The notes beneath the pieces were generated by a model. It did not search any database, was not told the origin of the DNA, and saw only the letters and a program-made list of their open reading frames with translations. A DNA stretch of 64,000 bases from Arctopsyche grandis (taxonomy: Eukaryota; Arthropoda; Insecta; Trichoptera; Hydropsychidae): assembly GCF_051622035.1 (NCBI RefSeq), contig NC_135362.1, positions 6,389,501 through 6,453,500 of the forward strand, written 5' to 3'. The translations under genes were made by a program, and so were the position numbers. Below are positions 11,064 to 22,263 of this stretch, one piece after another (the stretch's first letter is position 1; each line of letters begins with the position of its first letter).

Positions 11064-12310
11064 GAAGACCTGACACTCAGGGAGGGCATTGAACATGAGC
11101 ACTGTACCCTGCGAAAGTCACCACCAGCTGTCTTCTTTTTCCTTACTCTACCTACAACTAAATTGTTCTTATTTCTAGTATAATAACTACGGATATCACT
11201 ACTTCTTATTGTATACTCCTTAAAATAATTATGTAGGTAGTAATGATCTAACTTATAAACAAAAGACAATGTACTAAGATTTAAACTATTTCTAATACTC
11301 ATCCATCTCAATTCATCTAATATACTTCTAATACTTTTTAATCTACCAACATTCAAAATATCTCTCATAGCTTTATTTTGTAATTTTTGTATTTTTCCTA
11401 AATCTTGGCCATAAAAACATGTTAAGCACAGTGGCACAATAAACCACGTAAGGTAAGACAATTGTATTATAGACTAAAACTTTACTTTTTCTACTTAAAA
11501 TATTTCTTAACCTACATAAGACACCATCTTTTCTAATCATTTTTTTAATTGTGTATTCAGCATCTACCTTAAAATTCAGTCTCGAGTCTATGTGGATTCC
11601 TAGATATTTTATATTATCAACTATTTCAATAATTGTATCATCAATTTTAACTTCATTAAATACATTTTTACTCAACCACATCGTTTTATTCACCTTTAGC
11701 TTTAATTTATTTTCACACAACCAATCACTTATATAATTTAATTCTTTATTTAAAATTTCAGATATTACATCAACATTATTGCCTATGATATACATACATA
11801 TGTATATTAATGTATCATCTGCAAACAGATGAATTTTACACTTATTAACTACCCTAAATATATAGTTAATATATAATATAAATAATAAGGGTTCCAATTT
11901 AGACCCTTGCGGCACTCCATGAGGTGTTTCAAATTCAGCAGATATAACCTTATCGATTTTCATAATTTGCCGTCTATTATTTAAAAATGATTTAATTCAG
12001 CCAATTTAATACAAAACCATTGTTTCCTAACTTATATAATTTATCTAATAAAATACTCCTATCTATTGTCTCAAATGCTCTTTTAAAATCTAAAAAGACT
12101 GCTCCAATAACCATGCCTGATTCATCCATCGCCTCCATCCAATTAGAAACCACCAACTGGATAGCGGTTTCTGTTAAATGTCTCTCTCTCTCTAAATCCA
12201 GACTGTTCCACAATCAAACAATAATTTATATTAATGAACTCTTTCAACTGATTCATCACGATTTCCTTCAGAATCTTCTCAACAATTTGGCAACATATTG
12301 ATGGGCCTCA
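11064..12310 (-). pseudogene. Non-LTR retrotransposon fragment (jockey/CR1-like reverse transcriptase)
   Basis: Minus-strand frames read, in order: SGF then FLDFKRAFETIDR (12213-11992), GVPQGSKLEPLLFILYIN with the catalytic FADDT (11963-11373), KYLGIHIDS, and the thumb/C-terminal part (11461-11100). This is the order of a reverse transcriptase. It is 5'-truncated, lacks the endonuclease and is split by frameshifts and stops. The catalytic aspartates of FADD are still present. A MITE sits in its 3' end. Confidence 0.85.
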
Positions 12311-12489
12311 TTTCACTAGCGTTGTTGGCTAGGTTTAAGATATTGACCACTTAAACTAAAATAATGCATTCAAATATACATACATTTGTATTGGAATCAG
12401 TCAGTAATAAAAAAAGAGCACTAAAGATGTTATAGGCCATTTATTTTAAACTTTAAAATCTAAATGGCCGATAACTATGTACATATACA

Positions 12490-12600
12490 TTAGCGACAGC
12501 GTAGTGCACTGGAAGAGATATTGCCAGTAGAGAGGTTGTGGGTTCAAGTTCCGGCCAAATACGTTGCTGGCGAAATCTTATGGTTATTAAAACACAGAAT
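12490..12600 (+). repeat. tRNA-like SINE head fragment
   Basis: TAGCGACAGCGTAGTGCACTGG followed about 40 bases later by GTGGGTTCAAGTTCCGG resembles tRNA A and B boxes. The body differs from the SINE at 6588, so it may be a second SINE family or a tRNA-like remnant. Confidence 0.45.
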
Positions 12601-12779
12601 TTTTAAACAGACGTTCTGTGACCGAGATTTTAGTGATATATTTAATATCCATATTCTTTTTGTGTATCTGTGTATCTACGATAACGGTCGCCGTACTATA
12701 ATAGTCGTTTCGATTCGACATACATATGTGCGTCACAGCTAAACCACTGCCAACAAAATGTTTGAATATATGTACATAA

Positions 12780-13290
12780 TATATACTATAGGACGGGTGA
12801 AAGGTTTCGACCGTTTCCCGGCCTACGTAAATTCAGTTGAGTTTGAAAGAGGATCCTTTATTTTCGTTCAATTGTTACAATGGTTATTGTATGTACGAAG
12901 AGGTTGTTGCTTCGGAGAAGTGATCTGGTTGAACTCCAGAGGTTCACTCTGGCGTCTGGGGCTGCTGTGGCGCTTTATATATGTTTTGCGTTGGAGCGTG
13001 CCGTGTGCATTTGCTTTGTCTTCGTTTCCAGGACACACGTATTTGACCTATTTTCGAGGCGCGTGCTCTGAATGCGAGCGTGCCATGCGTTAATGACTGT
13101 TCAGACACGTGTTAATGACTGCCACGTGTGTTCAGGACATCGTGTCGCGGTTGCGTGATGACATCACTGTCGGGTTTCGTTGTTTTACGATCGAACGATG
13201 AACTCTTTCTTCTGATCTACAGGATCGATGATGAGATCACTGGTTTTGATTCGTACTAGCACAAGTCGTGCTAGATTCCTACAATACGAA
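12780..13290 (+). repeat. Possible LTR-like or GC-richer repeat, unassigned
   Basis: This GC-richer block has GGATCCTTTATTTTCG near 12851, similar in flavour to the R-region blocks of the LTRs in this window. It also contains repeated GTTAATGACTG and CACGTGT motifs at 13090-13130. No ends, target duplication or partner copy was established. The open frames within show no family similarity. Confidence 0.3.
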
Positions 13291-13707
13291 TATAATTATG
13301 AAAGAAAAAACTTATATACTGTTTGCTACCAATCTTTCCTCTAGACGAATTAGTCTCTGAGCATTTAGCGCCATCTATTGAAAATTTATTTAATAAATTA
13401 ATTTTTCTATTGGTGTTTTATATTGTTTATATGTAGGTAGGTAGGTAGTTTTTACCATTTTTTTCTCGTACAACACTAGCACAAATTTTTATAATAAATA
13501 AAAACAGGAAAACAAAGCTGGGAATGCCCAAAACCATTCTACAATACATTTAATAAACAGTATACATAAAAATAATTGTTTTCATGTGTATTTTTTGGCT
13601 TTAGTAGTAAACCATTAATTTTAATTTTAAAATTGTTTTCAATGCGTCCATAAATATTTTAATAGATATCTAAATGCAATACAAACTCGTTTGATGAAAT
13701 TTGTTTG

Positions 13708-13721
13708 GTTGCCATGGCTAC
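13708..13721 (+). promoter_or_regulatory. X-box-like RFX site before B9D2
   Basis: GTTGCCATGGCTAC matches the RFX X-box (two half sites around a 2-bp spacer, ideal GTTGCCATGGCAAC) at 13 of 14 positions. It ends 24 bp before the B9D2 start codon. X-boxes bound by RFX factors are the standard promoter element of ciliary genes in worms, flies and vertebrates, so the location fits the gene. Binding is inferred. Confidence 0.65.
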
Positions 13722-13745
13722 ACATGTAAACACAAACAGTGTGTA

Positions 13746-14538
13746 ATGGCGGAGTTGCACTTGATAGGAGAGATCAGTGGAGCATCTGGTTTCGGTGATA
13801 ATTCCCTGTTTTGCAGATATAGTATTCAAGGAGGTAAATGTTCACAATATACCTTATCCGATTACCTCCAATTTTACAAAGTACATTAGGCTGAAACATC
13901 TGTCCAATTCAAAAGAATTGATTGTTTGAATCAATTATTTCTACCAGGTCCTAATTGGAGGGTAATATCAGGAAATACAGAGGGTCAAACTTTAGCAGAC
14001 TCACCATTATACGAAGGTCCTGCCATTTGGTCACATCCGATAGATGTGCATTTTTCCAGCAAAGGCATACAAGGTAAATTCTTTTAAGTTAATACTTCAA
14101 ATTAATAGCAGTGTTTGAGAATTAATACTATTTAAAGGTTGGCCAAAAATACAGTTGCAAGTTTACTGTTTGGATTATATAGGCCGATATTGGATTAAGG
14201 GCTACGCTGTTGTCTCGGTTCCTTGCTCGCCGGGTCTGCACACCATTGAAACGCCGTGTTGGGCTCCAGCTTCCACATCTATTTATGAAAGAGTATCCCA
14301 GTATTTTTTAGGGGGAGGAAATCAACTGTTATCGCCAGATGTGTTGTATACTGGAAAAGATAGGTAGAATATCAAACGGCTAATTTTTTTTCAATAAATA
14401 TATCAATACATTATGTTGATTATATTTGTTTTTATTACTTTTAGATATAAATTAAAAACGCATTCGGAAGGTTTAGTGAAACTTCGGCTGGAAGTGATAT
14501 TAAAAGACTTTATTAAATACGGTGTAGAATATAAATAA
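13746..14538 (+). CDS. B9D2: B9 domain-containing protein 2
   Basis: Four exons, 13746-13833, 13948-14073, 14138-14363 and 14445-14538, join in phase to 177 aa; the human protein is 175 aa. The start [16 protein letters not shown] and the blocks [38 protein letters not shown] and the DRYKL segment across the last junction fit B9D2 throughout. One B9 (C2-like) domain fills nearly the whole protein. B9D2 acts with B9D1, MKS1 and tectonics in the transition-zone gate at the base of the primary cilium, which in insects is found in sensory neurons and sperm. An X-box-like site lies just upstream. Its stop is 16 bp before the ATG of the tectonic gene on the same strand. Confidence 0.95.
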
Positions 14539-14554
14539 AAATTTGAATTTTACA

Positions 14555-16909
14555 ATGAAAGATAAATTAATTATACTTTTTTTGATATTTCTAATCAATG
14601 TAAGCTATTGGAGTAGTTCTGAAAAGATTTCGAATTCGGATGTTGTTACTGAAATAATAACTGAGGGTGATTCAGACGTTGTTGAAAATGAAACATCGAC
14701 GATGGATGGAAATTTTAGTCTGGTTGAAAATGTCACCGAGTTGAATATCAATGATGAAGAAATAACAGAAATGTTAAACGCTTCAGTGACGACGATTGAA
14801 CCATCGACGACGAGCAAACCTGCTGATAAAGGCTCAAAGTGGAGGAAAAAGTCTCGAAAAACTTCTACAACGAACAACTGTCATTGTGATTTAGTGGTAT
14901 GAAATATTAAAAAAATTGATAAGATGATTCTTCTTGTTCAGGTTATGCTAAAATTGTTAATCATTTTCATTGCAGAAATGGGCATGTGATGTTAATTGTT
15001 GTTGCGATATCGATTGTGATGAATCAGACAGACAAATTTTTACCGAATGTCTCAACGAAGTGAAATTTGTGATGAATCCAAATTTGGAATATTGTAATTC
15101 TAAGAGTTATGATTCTAATGAGAAATCTCATTGGCTAATTGATAAAAAATCTGGAAGTTTATTCTGTATTTATAAAGAAAATTTACCACCAGTATTAAAC
15201 ACTGATCATTATGAGGTTTGCTTATACATACATACTTGATATGATTGCTTTTGATATTTCGACAATTTCAATTTAAATTTTATATTTTCAGGTGATAAAA
15301 TCATCAGACGAAATCAACAAAGTGGTAAAAACTCATTATTCGTGGCCATCTTCAGTCAAAAACACTCACAAAATTTTTGATAATTCAAAACCCTACAGTC
15401 ACAGTGATGATATTTGGATATTGATGAATTCAACTTTACAATTCTTTGGTATATTATTGCTTTACCGATACTTACTAATAATATATATTTACTTGAATGA
15501 TTGATACTTTTCAGAATTTCCGTCCAGAGGCATAAATATATATTGCAATAATAAAAAAAGGATAAAATATCTCGTTAATCAGAAATCATACTGTGTTAGT
15601 AAATTCAACGAATCACAAATTCATAACATTTACAATGACTATAAAAGTATGTATTTGATTTCTTCTCCTATTGCATTAAATGAAACTTGGATCGGCAATA
15701 TAAAGGTAAACATGTCTTAAATGTTTGTTCACAACTGATTGCATATTTTTTGACCTTTCATGTGTATTTTTTTAATTGTAGGAATGTCCAATGAATGTGT
15801 GTATACCTTTTGAAGCCTATCTGTGCGATTTATATACTTGTACGTTATTAAATGATTCAAATACACATTCGAACGAAACAGCCGATACAAAATATGTATT
15901 GACTTCATTAAAATTTCAATTGTTCAGCAATGGTTCTCAAGGATTTACTAAAATTAATCTATACTTTGGATGGTCAGACATTTTTCACACTGATTTAAAA
16001 TATATAGAAGAACAATATGAAATAACGCATATTTGGATTCCAAAAAATGCCTCTCACCATTCTAGATTTTTAAGTGGAAGCTCGGGCTATTTTAATTCAA
16101 TGCCGATTATCACTTCTAAACTAGTAAAAATAAAAGTTAACAATAGTACAGATCTTATGGTCGAATCTTATGATTATTTCACATCTGAAAATGCTTACCC
16201 GCTAAGAAATATATTATATTTTCCAAAGAATATAGGAGGAAAATGTATTGTTTCAAATATAACGTATAATGCAATATTATTCAATGAAAATGTTGAAGCT
16301 ACCTGTAAATATGACCACATTTTAAAGACAAAAAGTGAAGATGTTATAAATGCAACGAACGTGTGTTTAGATATTCAGAAAAACTTATTTAGCTTTGTAT
16401 CACATGACTATGAATACGAAAATATTTCAAAATTATACATTTCAATAAAAGGAAACCCCTCCCAAGACTCAAGGGATTGGATTGAAATTATCCCTAACAA
16501 AATTTCGAATGCTATTACAGGAGCATTAGAAGATACAAACAATACATTTATTTGTAAAAATCTAATAAGGGATTTTTCGTACGAATTTATTTATGCTCGT
16601 TTGGATTCCGACGATAATTCTAAGACAGTTAAATTGTTAGGAGTTGGATTGAGACATTCAACTGATGATAATATCATGTTTGATATAAGAAATGAGACAA
16701 TATCCGTGCATTTATCAATCAAAACAATGTTTTATGATGTTACGGAGTTGCAAAATGTTGAATATGCTAAAGGCCCACATTTTCACATTCACTTACCAAA
16801 TGATTTTTTTTATCCTTTTACATATAATTCAGGTGTTTTATTCGCTAAAAATGGGTTTAATATATTAAACTATTTATTATTTATACTGTGTACAATATAT
16901 GTATTTTAA
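14555..16909 (+). CDS. Tectonic family protein (ciliary transition zone)
   Basis: Five exons, 14555-14896, 14976-15215, 15292-15448, 15515-15705 and 15782-16909, join in phase to 685 aa. Human tectonics are about 590-700 aa. Residues 1-22 form a signal peptide (KLIILFLIFLINV core). A Ser/Thr/acidic low-complexity stretch follows, then the diagnostic cysteine cluster spanning exons 1 and 2 (CHCDLV, then CDVNCCCDIDC). The FPSRG block at the start of exon 4 and the long beta-rich DUF1619 region follow. The last 17 residues are hydrophobic (LNYLLFILCTIYVF), suggesting a C-terminal membrane anchor as in TCTN2/3-type proteins. Many N-glycosylation sequons agree with a luminal or extracellular protein. 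Tectonics work in the MKS module with B9D2, the immediate upstream neighbour. Which of the vertebrate TCTN1-3 is closest cannot be decided. A polyadenylation-type AATAAA is at about 17035. Confidence 0.92.
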
Positions 16910-17290
16910 ATTTGATTTAAGTATACCTTTACATAGATATAAGTAAAGATTTACTTATGTAGAAGCAACATTTTATCAATCGAATCACCGTTCAAAATGT
17001 AATAATACTATATTTCTGTACCTAATATGTGACAAATAAATGGAAAAATATTTTTTGTATAAATAGTTTTATTGTTTTTACATACCTCCTTTACGTTTCA
17101 TTATACTAGTTTTTCATTCCAAACTGACCCATTTTCATTTCAAATTGGCATTGTAAAGGGATCAATTTGAAATTAAAAAGGGTCAATTTGGAGTGAAAAA
17201 CCAGTATTTTTAAAACTTGATAATTTTTAAATATTTAATTACAAATTTAATTACAATTTCAATATGATCTATATTACCTACTAATTGAGA

Positions 17291-17845
17291 GGGTTCAGTG
17301 ATTATTCCGCACACAGCGTTCTCGCAAAAGTTACTAAAATCTCGTCACGGAACATCTAGCACCCAAAAACTCCAGCAATAGAAATTCACCTGCGTGAAAT
17401 TGGTAAACGGACTACTAGTCATATCTGAACCAGTAACAGGACAACCGGTCGCTCTAGATCGGTCACACGTGATCACCCGTCATACTAAAACTGGTCACAC
17501 CCGAAAATTGGTCACGAAAAAACTGCTCACACACAAAAATTTGACCAATTTTTAATTTTTGGGTGTGACCAGTTTTTTCGTGACCAATTTTCGGGTGTGA
17601 CCAGTTTTAGGTTGTGACCAGTTTTCTCGTGACCAGTTTTAGTGTGACGGGTGATCACGTGTGACCGATCTAGAGCGACCGGTTGTCCTGTGACCGGTTC
17701 ACATTTGACTAGTAATCACCGAACCGTGAAATATTGTACTAACGAGAACTCGAGTGCTGTGTTCCGTGTTCCAACATTTAGTTCCGTGATCGAGATTTTA
17801 GCGACTTGCGCGAGATCGCTTTTTGCGGAATAATCCGTTTACCAC
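17291..17845. mobile_element. Long fold-back element rich in GGTCAC repeats
   Basis: The ends read GGTTCAGTGATTATTCCGC and GCGGAATAATCC. Between 17421 and 17720 the sequence is an almost continuous hairpin built from alternating GGTCAC(A/G) and GTGACC units (left arm ACAACCGGTCGCTCTAGATC, right arm its complement), with its centre near 17560. Related pieces (GGTTCGGTGATTACTGGTCAC or its complement) lie at 21456, 22945-22995 and 42381. It ends about 180 bp before the ARFRP1 start codon. No coding capacity is seen. Confidence 0.75.
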
Positions 17846-18028
17846 TAATTCAGATTATAAAATGAAAGTCTATATATGAAAGAGAAAGTAAAAATAATAT
17901 TAAGTTGGCAGCATTTCTCGCCCAGCTGTCATTAGTTGTGAGACGTCAGATATTTTGACAGTTGTGCAGAAACGCGTTTTGTAACATATTTTATTATGAT
18001 CTATTAACAATATATTCATTCTAACGTC

Positions 18029-18927
18029 ATGTACACTTTACTACACGGATTTTACAAATATTTAGTTCAAAAAGACGAATATTGTATATTGATATTAGGA
18101 TTAGACAACGCTGGCAAGACGGTGACTATTTTCACACTTATTTTTAGACTAGTCTTAGATTCCAATATCCTCATCGAAAAATGATTCCATTTCAGACGTA
18201 TTTAGAAGCGGCCAAAACGAAACTGTCGAAAAATTACAAGGGAATCAGCCCGAGCAAGATCACCACCACCGTCGGATTGAACATCGGAAAAATTGTAATC
18301 GGCGGCGTACAACTTAATTTTTGGGACTTAGGAGGACAAGAAGAACTGCAATCGCTATGGGATAAGGTATACTTTCATATTTCGTAATTTTTTCATACAA
18401 ACCTTACTATTTTAATTTATCAACACATTCACAGTACTATGCAGAGTCTCACGCCGTTATTTACATAGTCGATTCTTCAGATAGAGAAAGAGTAGCGAAC
18501 TCAAAAGAAACGTTCGGTGAGCAAGATTCCTCTTCATTATTAACATACATACATAGATTCCCATGCATTATGCTATAGATGATTTTTCAGATAAAATGAT
18601 ATCTTCAGAGCATTTAAAAGGTGTGCCGTTGCTTGTGTTGGCCAACAAACAAGATATACCCGACTGTATGGGAGTTCACACAGTTAAACCAATATTTAAT
18701 CAAAATGCTCATTTAATCGGCGCACGGGATATTATGCTCATGGCTGTTTCAGCTCTCACTGGGTAAACGATACTTTGAACCGTTATTTTCTCTATCAGGA
18801 TTATGAGTTAAACAATCAACTTATTTTTTACAGTGATGGCGTCGACGAGGGGATTCGTTGGCTCGTAGATTGCATTAAAAGAAACAGCATAGACCGACCA
18901 CCGAGAAATCAAGACGATTCTTTATGA
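18029..18927 (+). CDS. ARFRP1: ADP-ribosylation factor-related protein 1
   Basis: Five exons, 18029-18121, 18196-18366, 18435-18516, 18591-18762 and 18834-18927, give 203 aa (human 201). Motifs of an ARF-like GTPase are intact: GLDNAGKT (24-31), the ITTTVGLNIG switch I region, WDLGGQ (74-79), NKQD (134-137) and SALTG. The family-specific N terminus MYTLL lacks the ARF glycine 2, as expected for ARFRP1/Arl3p proteins, which are N-acetylated rather than myristoylated. ARFRP1 acts at the trans-Golgi, upstream of ARL1 and golgin recruitment and in cargo sorting. It lies about 1 kb upstream of a candidate first exon of AP-1 gamma, which acts in the same compartment. All introns are short and GT-AG. 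Confidence 0.96.
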
Positions 18928-19049
18928 CTAAACAATTTTTCCGTCATTCCCATAGCATATTTTTTATATTTCCTTAATTTATATATGTATATATAAAATA
19001 TTTATATCGGAAAAGATAAAGATTGTATTTTTCCTTTACCTTTTTTTAA

Positions 19050-19555
19050 CCCTTTGCCCGCGGCAATAAATATAGCGAACAAGCCCTGTACGCGGCACCT
19101 TTTTCGCGAATTTGACAATCGAGTTTTTGACCTTAAATACAGATTTTAATATTTACTCAAGTAACCAGATATGTTAATTAACACATAAAGTATTATTTTA
19201 AACAATAAAATACATAATATATCTCGTAGTTTTGGCTTAATTGATAAATAATCATTCTTCATACAATTGAGACGTATTGTCGCCATTGTTCAACAGACGT
19301 GACGTTACATAAACGAGGTTTCAATATGGTTCCACAAAAAACTAATTTTGACTGGTATATATGAATTTTAAGCAAATTGAATAGATGGCATTCAACTCTC
19401 GATAATATATTCAACCAATTTTGAACCTTAAAACAGTTGAAATAGGCACATATAAGGCTCAAAATCCCGTGCAAAGTTCAGAAATTCTATGGAAGACAGC
19501 CGCGCTACAGACTTGTCGCGCAAAGCTTCCATAGAAGACGGCCGCGGGCAAACGG
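19050..19555. mobile_element. piggyBac-like non-autonomous element with TTAA flanks
   Basis: The 506-bp element is flanked by TTAA at 19046-19049 and 19556-19559. Ends are CCCTTTGCCCGCGGC and GCCGCGGGCAAACGG, nearly perfect inverted repeats. TTAA duplication with a CCCTTTG start is the signature of piggyBac-type elements. The interior has repeated GCGCGAC/CGCGGC motifs near the ends and no transposase. Confidence 0.85.
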
Positions 19556-19559
19556 TTAA

Positions 19560-19926
19560 CAATGCAAATATGTATTTTCATTTGCCAGCGTTAGTTTTAC
19601 AATATAATCCCCCCCCCAAGAGCGACAAATATGCATAAACTGTCCGAGTAAATGGCCAATAATTTGTTTTCAATTACTGTCGGGTGATTAAAATGGGAAG
19701 GGAGTCGTCGTTGATAAACGTTTGTGATAAGGCCATTAGTACACCTGTTCAACACTGCACCGACGACGTATACTTACTTACCTTTTCGCCTATGTGTGTG
19801 CGATACTCTTATCAGCGATTCATATTTACTTTTATATGGTGTATAATGAAGCGTGTTGTACAAGAGGCCGCCGTTTAATAATACTGATATATTTAAATCT
19901 CAGTTTCTACGCTAAAATTCGCTCCG
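19560..19926 (+). promoter_or_regulatory. Presumed upstream region of candidate AP-1 gamma exon 1a
   Basis: The stretch between the piggyBac-like element and the candidate first exon is less AT-rich than the following intron. It contains an 8-base C run at about 19611 and no recognised TATA box. It is called a promoter region only because it precedes an ATG-bearing exon. Confidence 0.3.
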
Positions 19927-19988
19927 ATGGATATGTACCAAGTGTACGAACAGGATTGGAGTATACTTCCGCCAGAGCACAATCGCAG
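19927..19988 (+). CDS. Candidate alternative first coding exon of AP-1 gamma
   Basis: An ATG at 19927 opens a 20-codon frame (MDMYQVYEQDWSILPPEHNR) that ends in an excellent donor, CGCAG|GTAAGT, leaving phase 2. The AP-1 gamma exon at 29036 needs exactly phase 2 from its 5' partner, since the first base A completes GGA or AGA. No other plus-strand gene follows before AP-1 gamma. The exon could therefore supply a different N terminus ahead of FNPAFNIATIK. It could also be the first exon of an unrelated gene whose other exons I did not recognise. Confidence 0.5.
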
Positions 19989-19989
19989 G

Positions 19990-21455
19990 TAAGTTTTTTG
20001 CAAACGCTTGTGTGACTCACCGTTTGCCTATCTATAGATAGCTAACGCATATATCATTTTTAAAACTAGTTTTCCTAATGAACGGCGACGGTTCGCTTAG
20101 TGATGGTGTAAATAATTTGCGTTTTACAAATATAATTGTTTGCACAGAATACACATTGCATTTTTATGTGAAAGAATGTGGTCCAATGTTGATTTTTTGT
20201 GCATTTGAAAATATAGTAATGTGTAAATGATTTTATAACATTTACTTTACTGTGTATATATGTAAATATGTATGTACATAATCGTGAAAGATAAAAATTT
20301 TCATAAGGCCATCTTTCTAAGTATTTTGTGAAATGAATAATATTTTAAAAATCGATATAATTTTGTGAATTTATATTTAATTTTGTGTTTAACCACTGCA
20401 AAATGGCATGCATTTAATTGCACCTTGAGTCTGATTAAATAATAAATTTATATTGATAAATATGTGTCAAGTACAATATTTTATAAGTATTTAGGTAATT
20501 TATTATTGAAATACATCGGTAACTTCAAAAAAAGCATATTTTATCATAACAAAGCTGTATGCTGCTATTAAATGGCAAACAAAATTATCATTGTAGAAAC
20601 TCAAATGTCCATTGAATGCTATTTTTAATTATAAATTTCAAATGGTTTATTTCTGATGAAGATTATTTGATCGTTTAAATTTATTTGAACAAATTTTTGT
20701 CTCATTTGGGGACATTTTTCAGCAATTTTTAATTGCAATTTCTGATATTTTATATAAAATCTTAGATATTTTAAAAATAATATATTTACATACATATGTC
20801 TGCCTGGAATAATTGCACAAATGGTTATTTTACTATATATTACATAAGCAGGCGTCAGTTGATTGATTTATATACTTATGTGCATGTATAAATAAATCAT
20901 TATTACTAAGTACGGGCATAAACAAATCATTATTACAAAACAAATACATCGGTTTGAATAAATTATATAAATAATGCCGCATTGAGAATTTCTGAAACTT
21001 TTCACAATTCATATTGTGTAAAATTTCAGCCTTTATTAAGCTAATCGGTATTCTGTTTTTTTTTGTCGCACCGAAAATTTGTCATTATTGAAAAAGCTCT
21101 TTTAATTAACTATGTATTGTTGACAGAAATGGCTAAAATATATTCCAATATTTTTAATAACACAACAGTAATTAGTATACAGATCACTTAAAAGTTTTAA
21201 AATGTATTTTCTTTCTTTACAGTTACAATAATAATGATGTATCACCATTTATTGATATGTTTAATAGATTATCGGTTTTTATAGTGTTTTCATACTTAAA
21301 ACTACCAATGCTCTTTAATATTAAAAATATCGGGCCCGTTGGTTGAATAAATCGTCAAATTATAATTTAACCCGTAGATTTTACTCATAGAACCGAAGCC
21401 CGGAGATCGTTTATAAAACCTAGAAGCAACCTCGGTAGCAACTCGTATTTCTAAA
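19990..21455. other. AT-rich non-coding, presumed intron
   Basis: There is no open frame of interest, no inverted-repeat element and no RNA gene. Sequence is AT-rich with short ATATGTACATA tracts. If 19927-19988 is an AP-1 gamma exon, this is the start of its first intron. Confidence 0.4.
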
Positions 21456-21905
21456 CGGTTCGGTGATTATTCCGCTCAAAACGATTACGCGCACGTCACT
21501 ATAATCTCGATCACGGAACATCTGTCACCCGAAAATTCTATCCGTCGAGATTTACCTACGTGAAATATCACATATTCACTACAGAAATGAAAGTTTTATT
21601 TTGAAATTTATTTACAATTTGAGCATATGGCGGTGTTGGGCGTTGGTAGCCAATCCGTTCTATTCTCAATTGGCGGATCATTTGTATCCACTTTTTTTGC
21701 ATTTTTCTGTCTTTTGAAACCCTTAAATTAACGTGTAATGTATAGTTTCAACAAAAATATCTATAATATAAAATGAACGATGTTTATATTAATTAAACTT
21801 AAATAATTGGTTATTAATATAATTGAGTATTCGGTGCCACCAAGAGAAATGTTTTTACATTTATTTAAAAATAATTTTTACATTTCTCTGGTGCCACCCC
21901 TGAAA
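21456..21905. repeat. MITE fragment and small hairpin
   Basis: 21456-21560 starts CGGTTCGGTGATTATTCCGC and continues with the CACGGAACATCTG block shared with the fold-back family at 17291 and 42381. It is a truncated end. At 21834-21898 the arms GTGCCACCAAGAGAAATG and CATTTCTCTGGTGCCACC form a short hairpin MITE. Confidence 0.55.
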
Positions 21906-22263
21906 TTGTATGTACATAGAGTGAATGCAATCGCCATGTCACTTTTAAAAACTATCAAACTACGATGTTAATTGAATAATATGTTACTTAAATGATTAAT
22001 TTACTTATAAAAATGTATCCCATGTTGTTTATTTTGTTTCTGAATGCATTGTGCAATTTTTAACGATGAACTTGCCTCTTTTGCGAGTAAAATTAACAAA
22101 CAATCGGACATTCGTCGAGCACCAAGCATCAAATACGATTGCCGGACAAATTATTATGAAATGTCCAAAGACTTGCCACTTGGCAACAATACGAAGCCTA
22201 AAGCCACTTCTGTTATTATAAAATTTCTCTGATCCTTCCCTTGTAAAGGCGGGCAAAGAGTGA

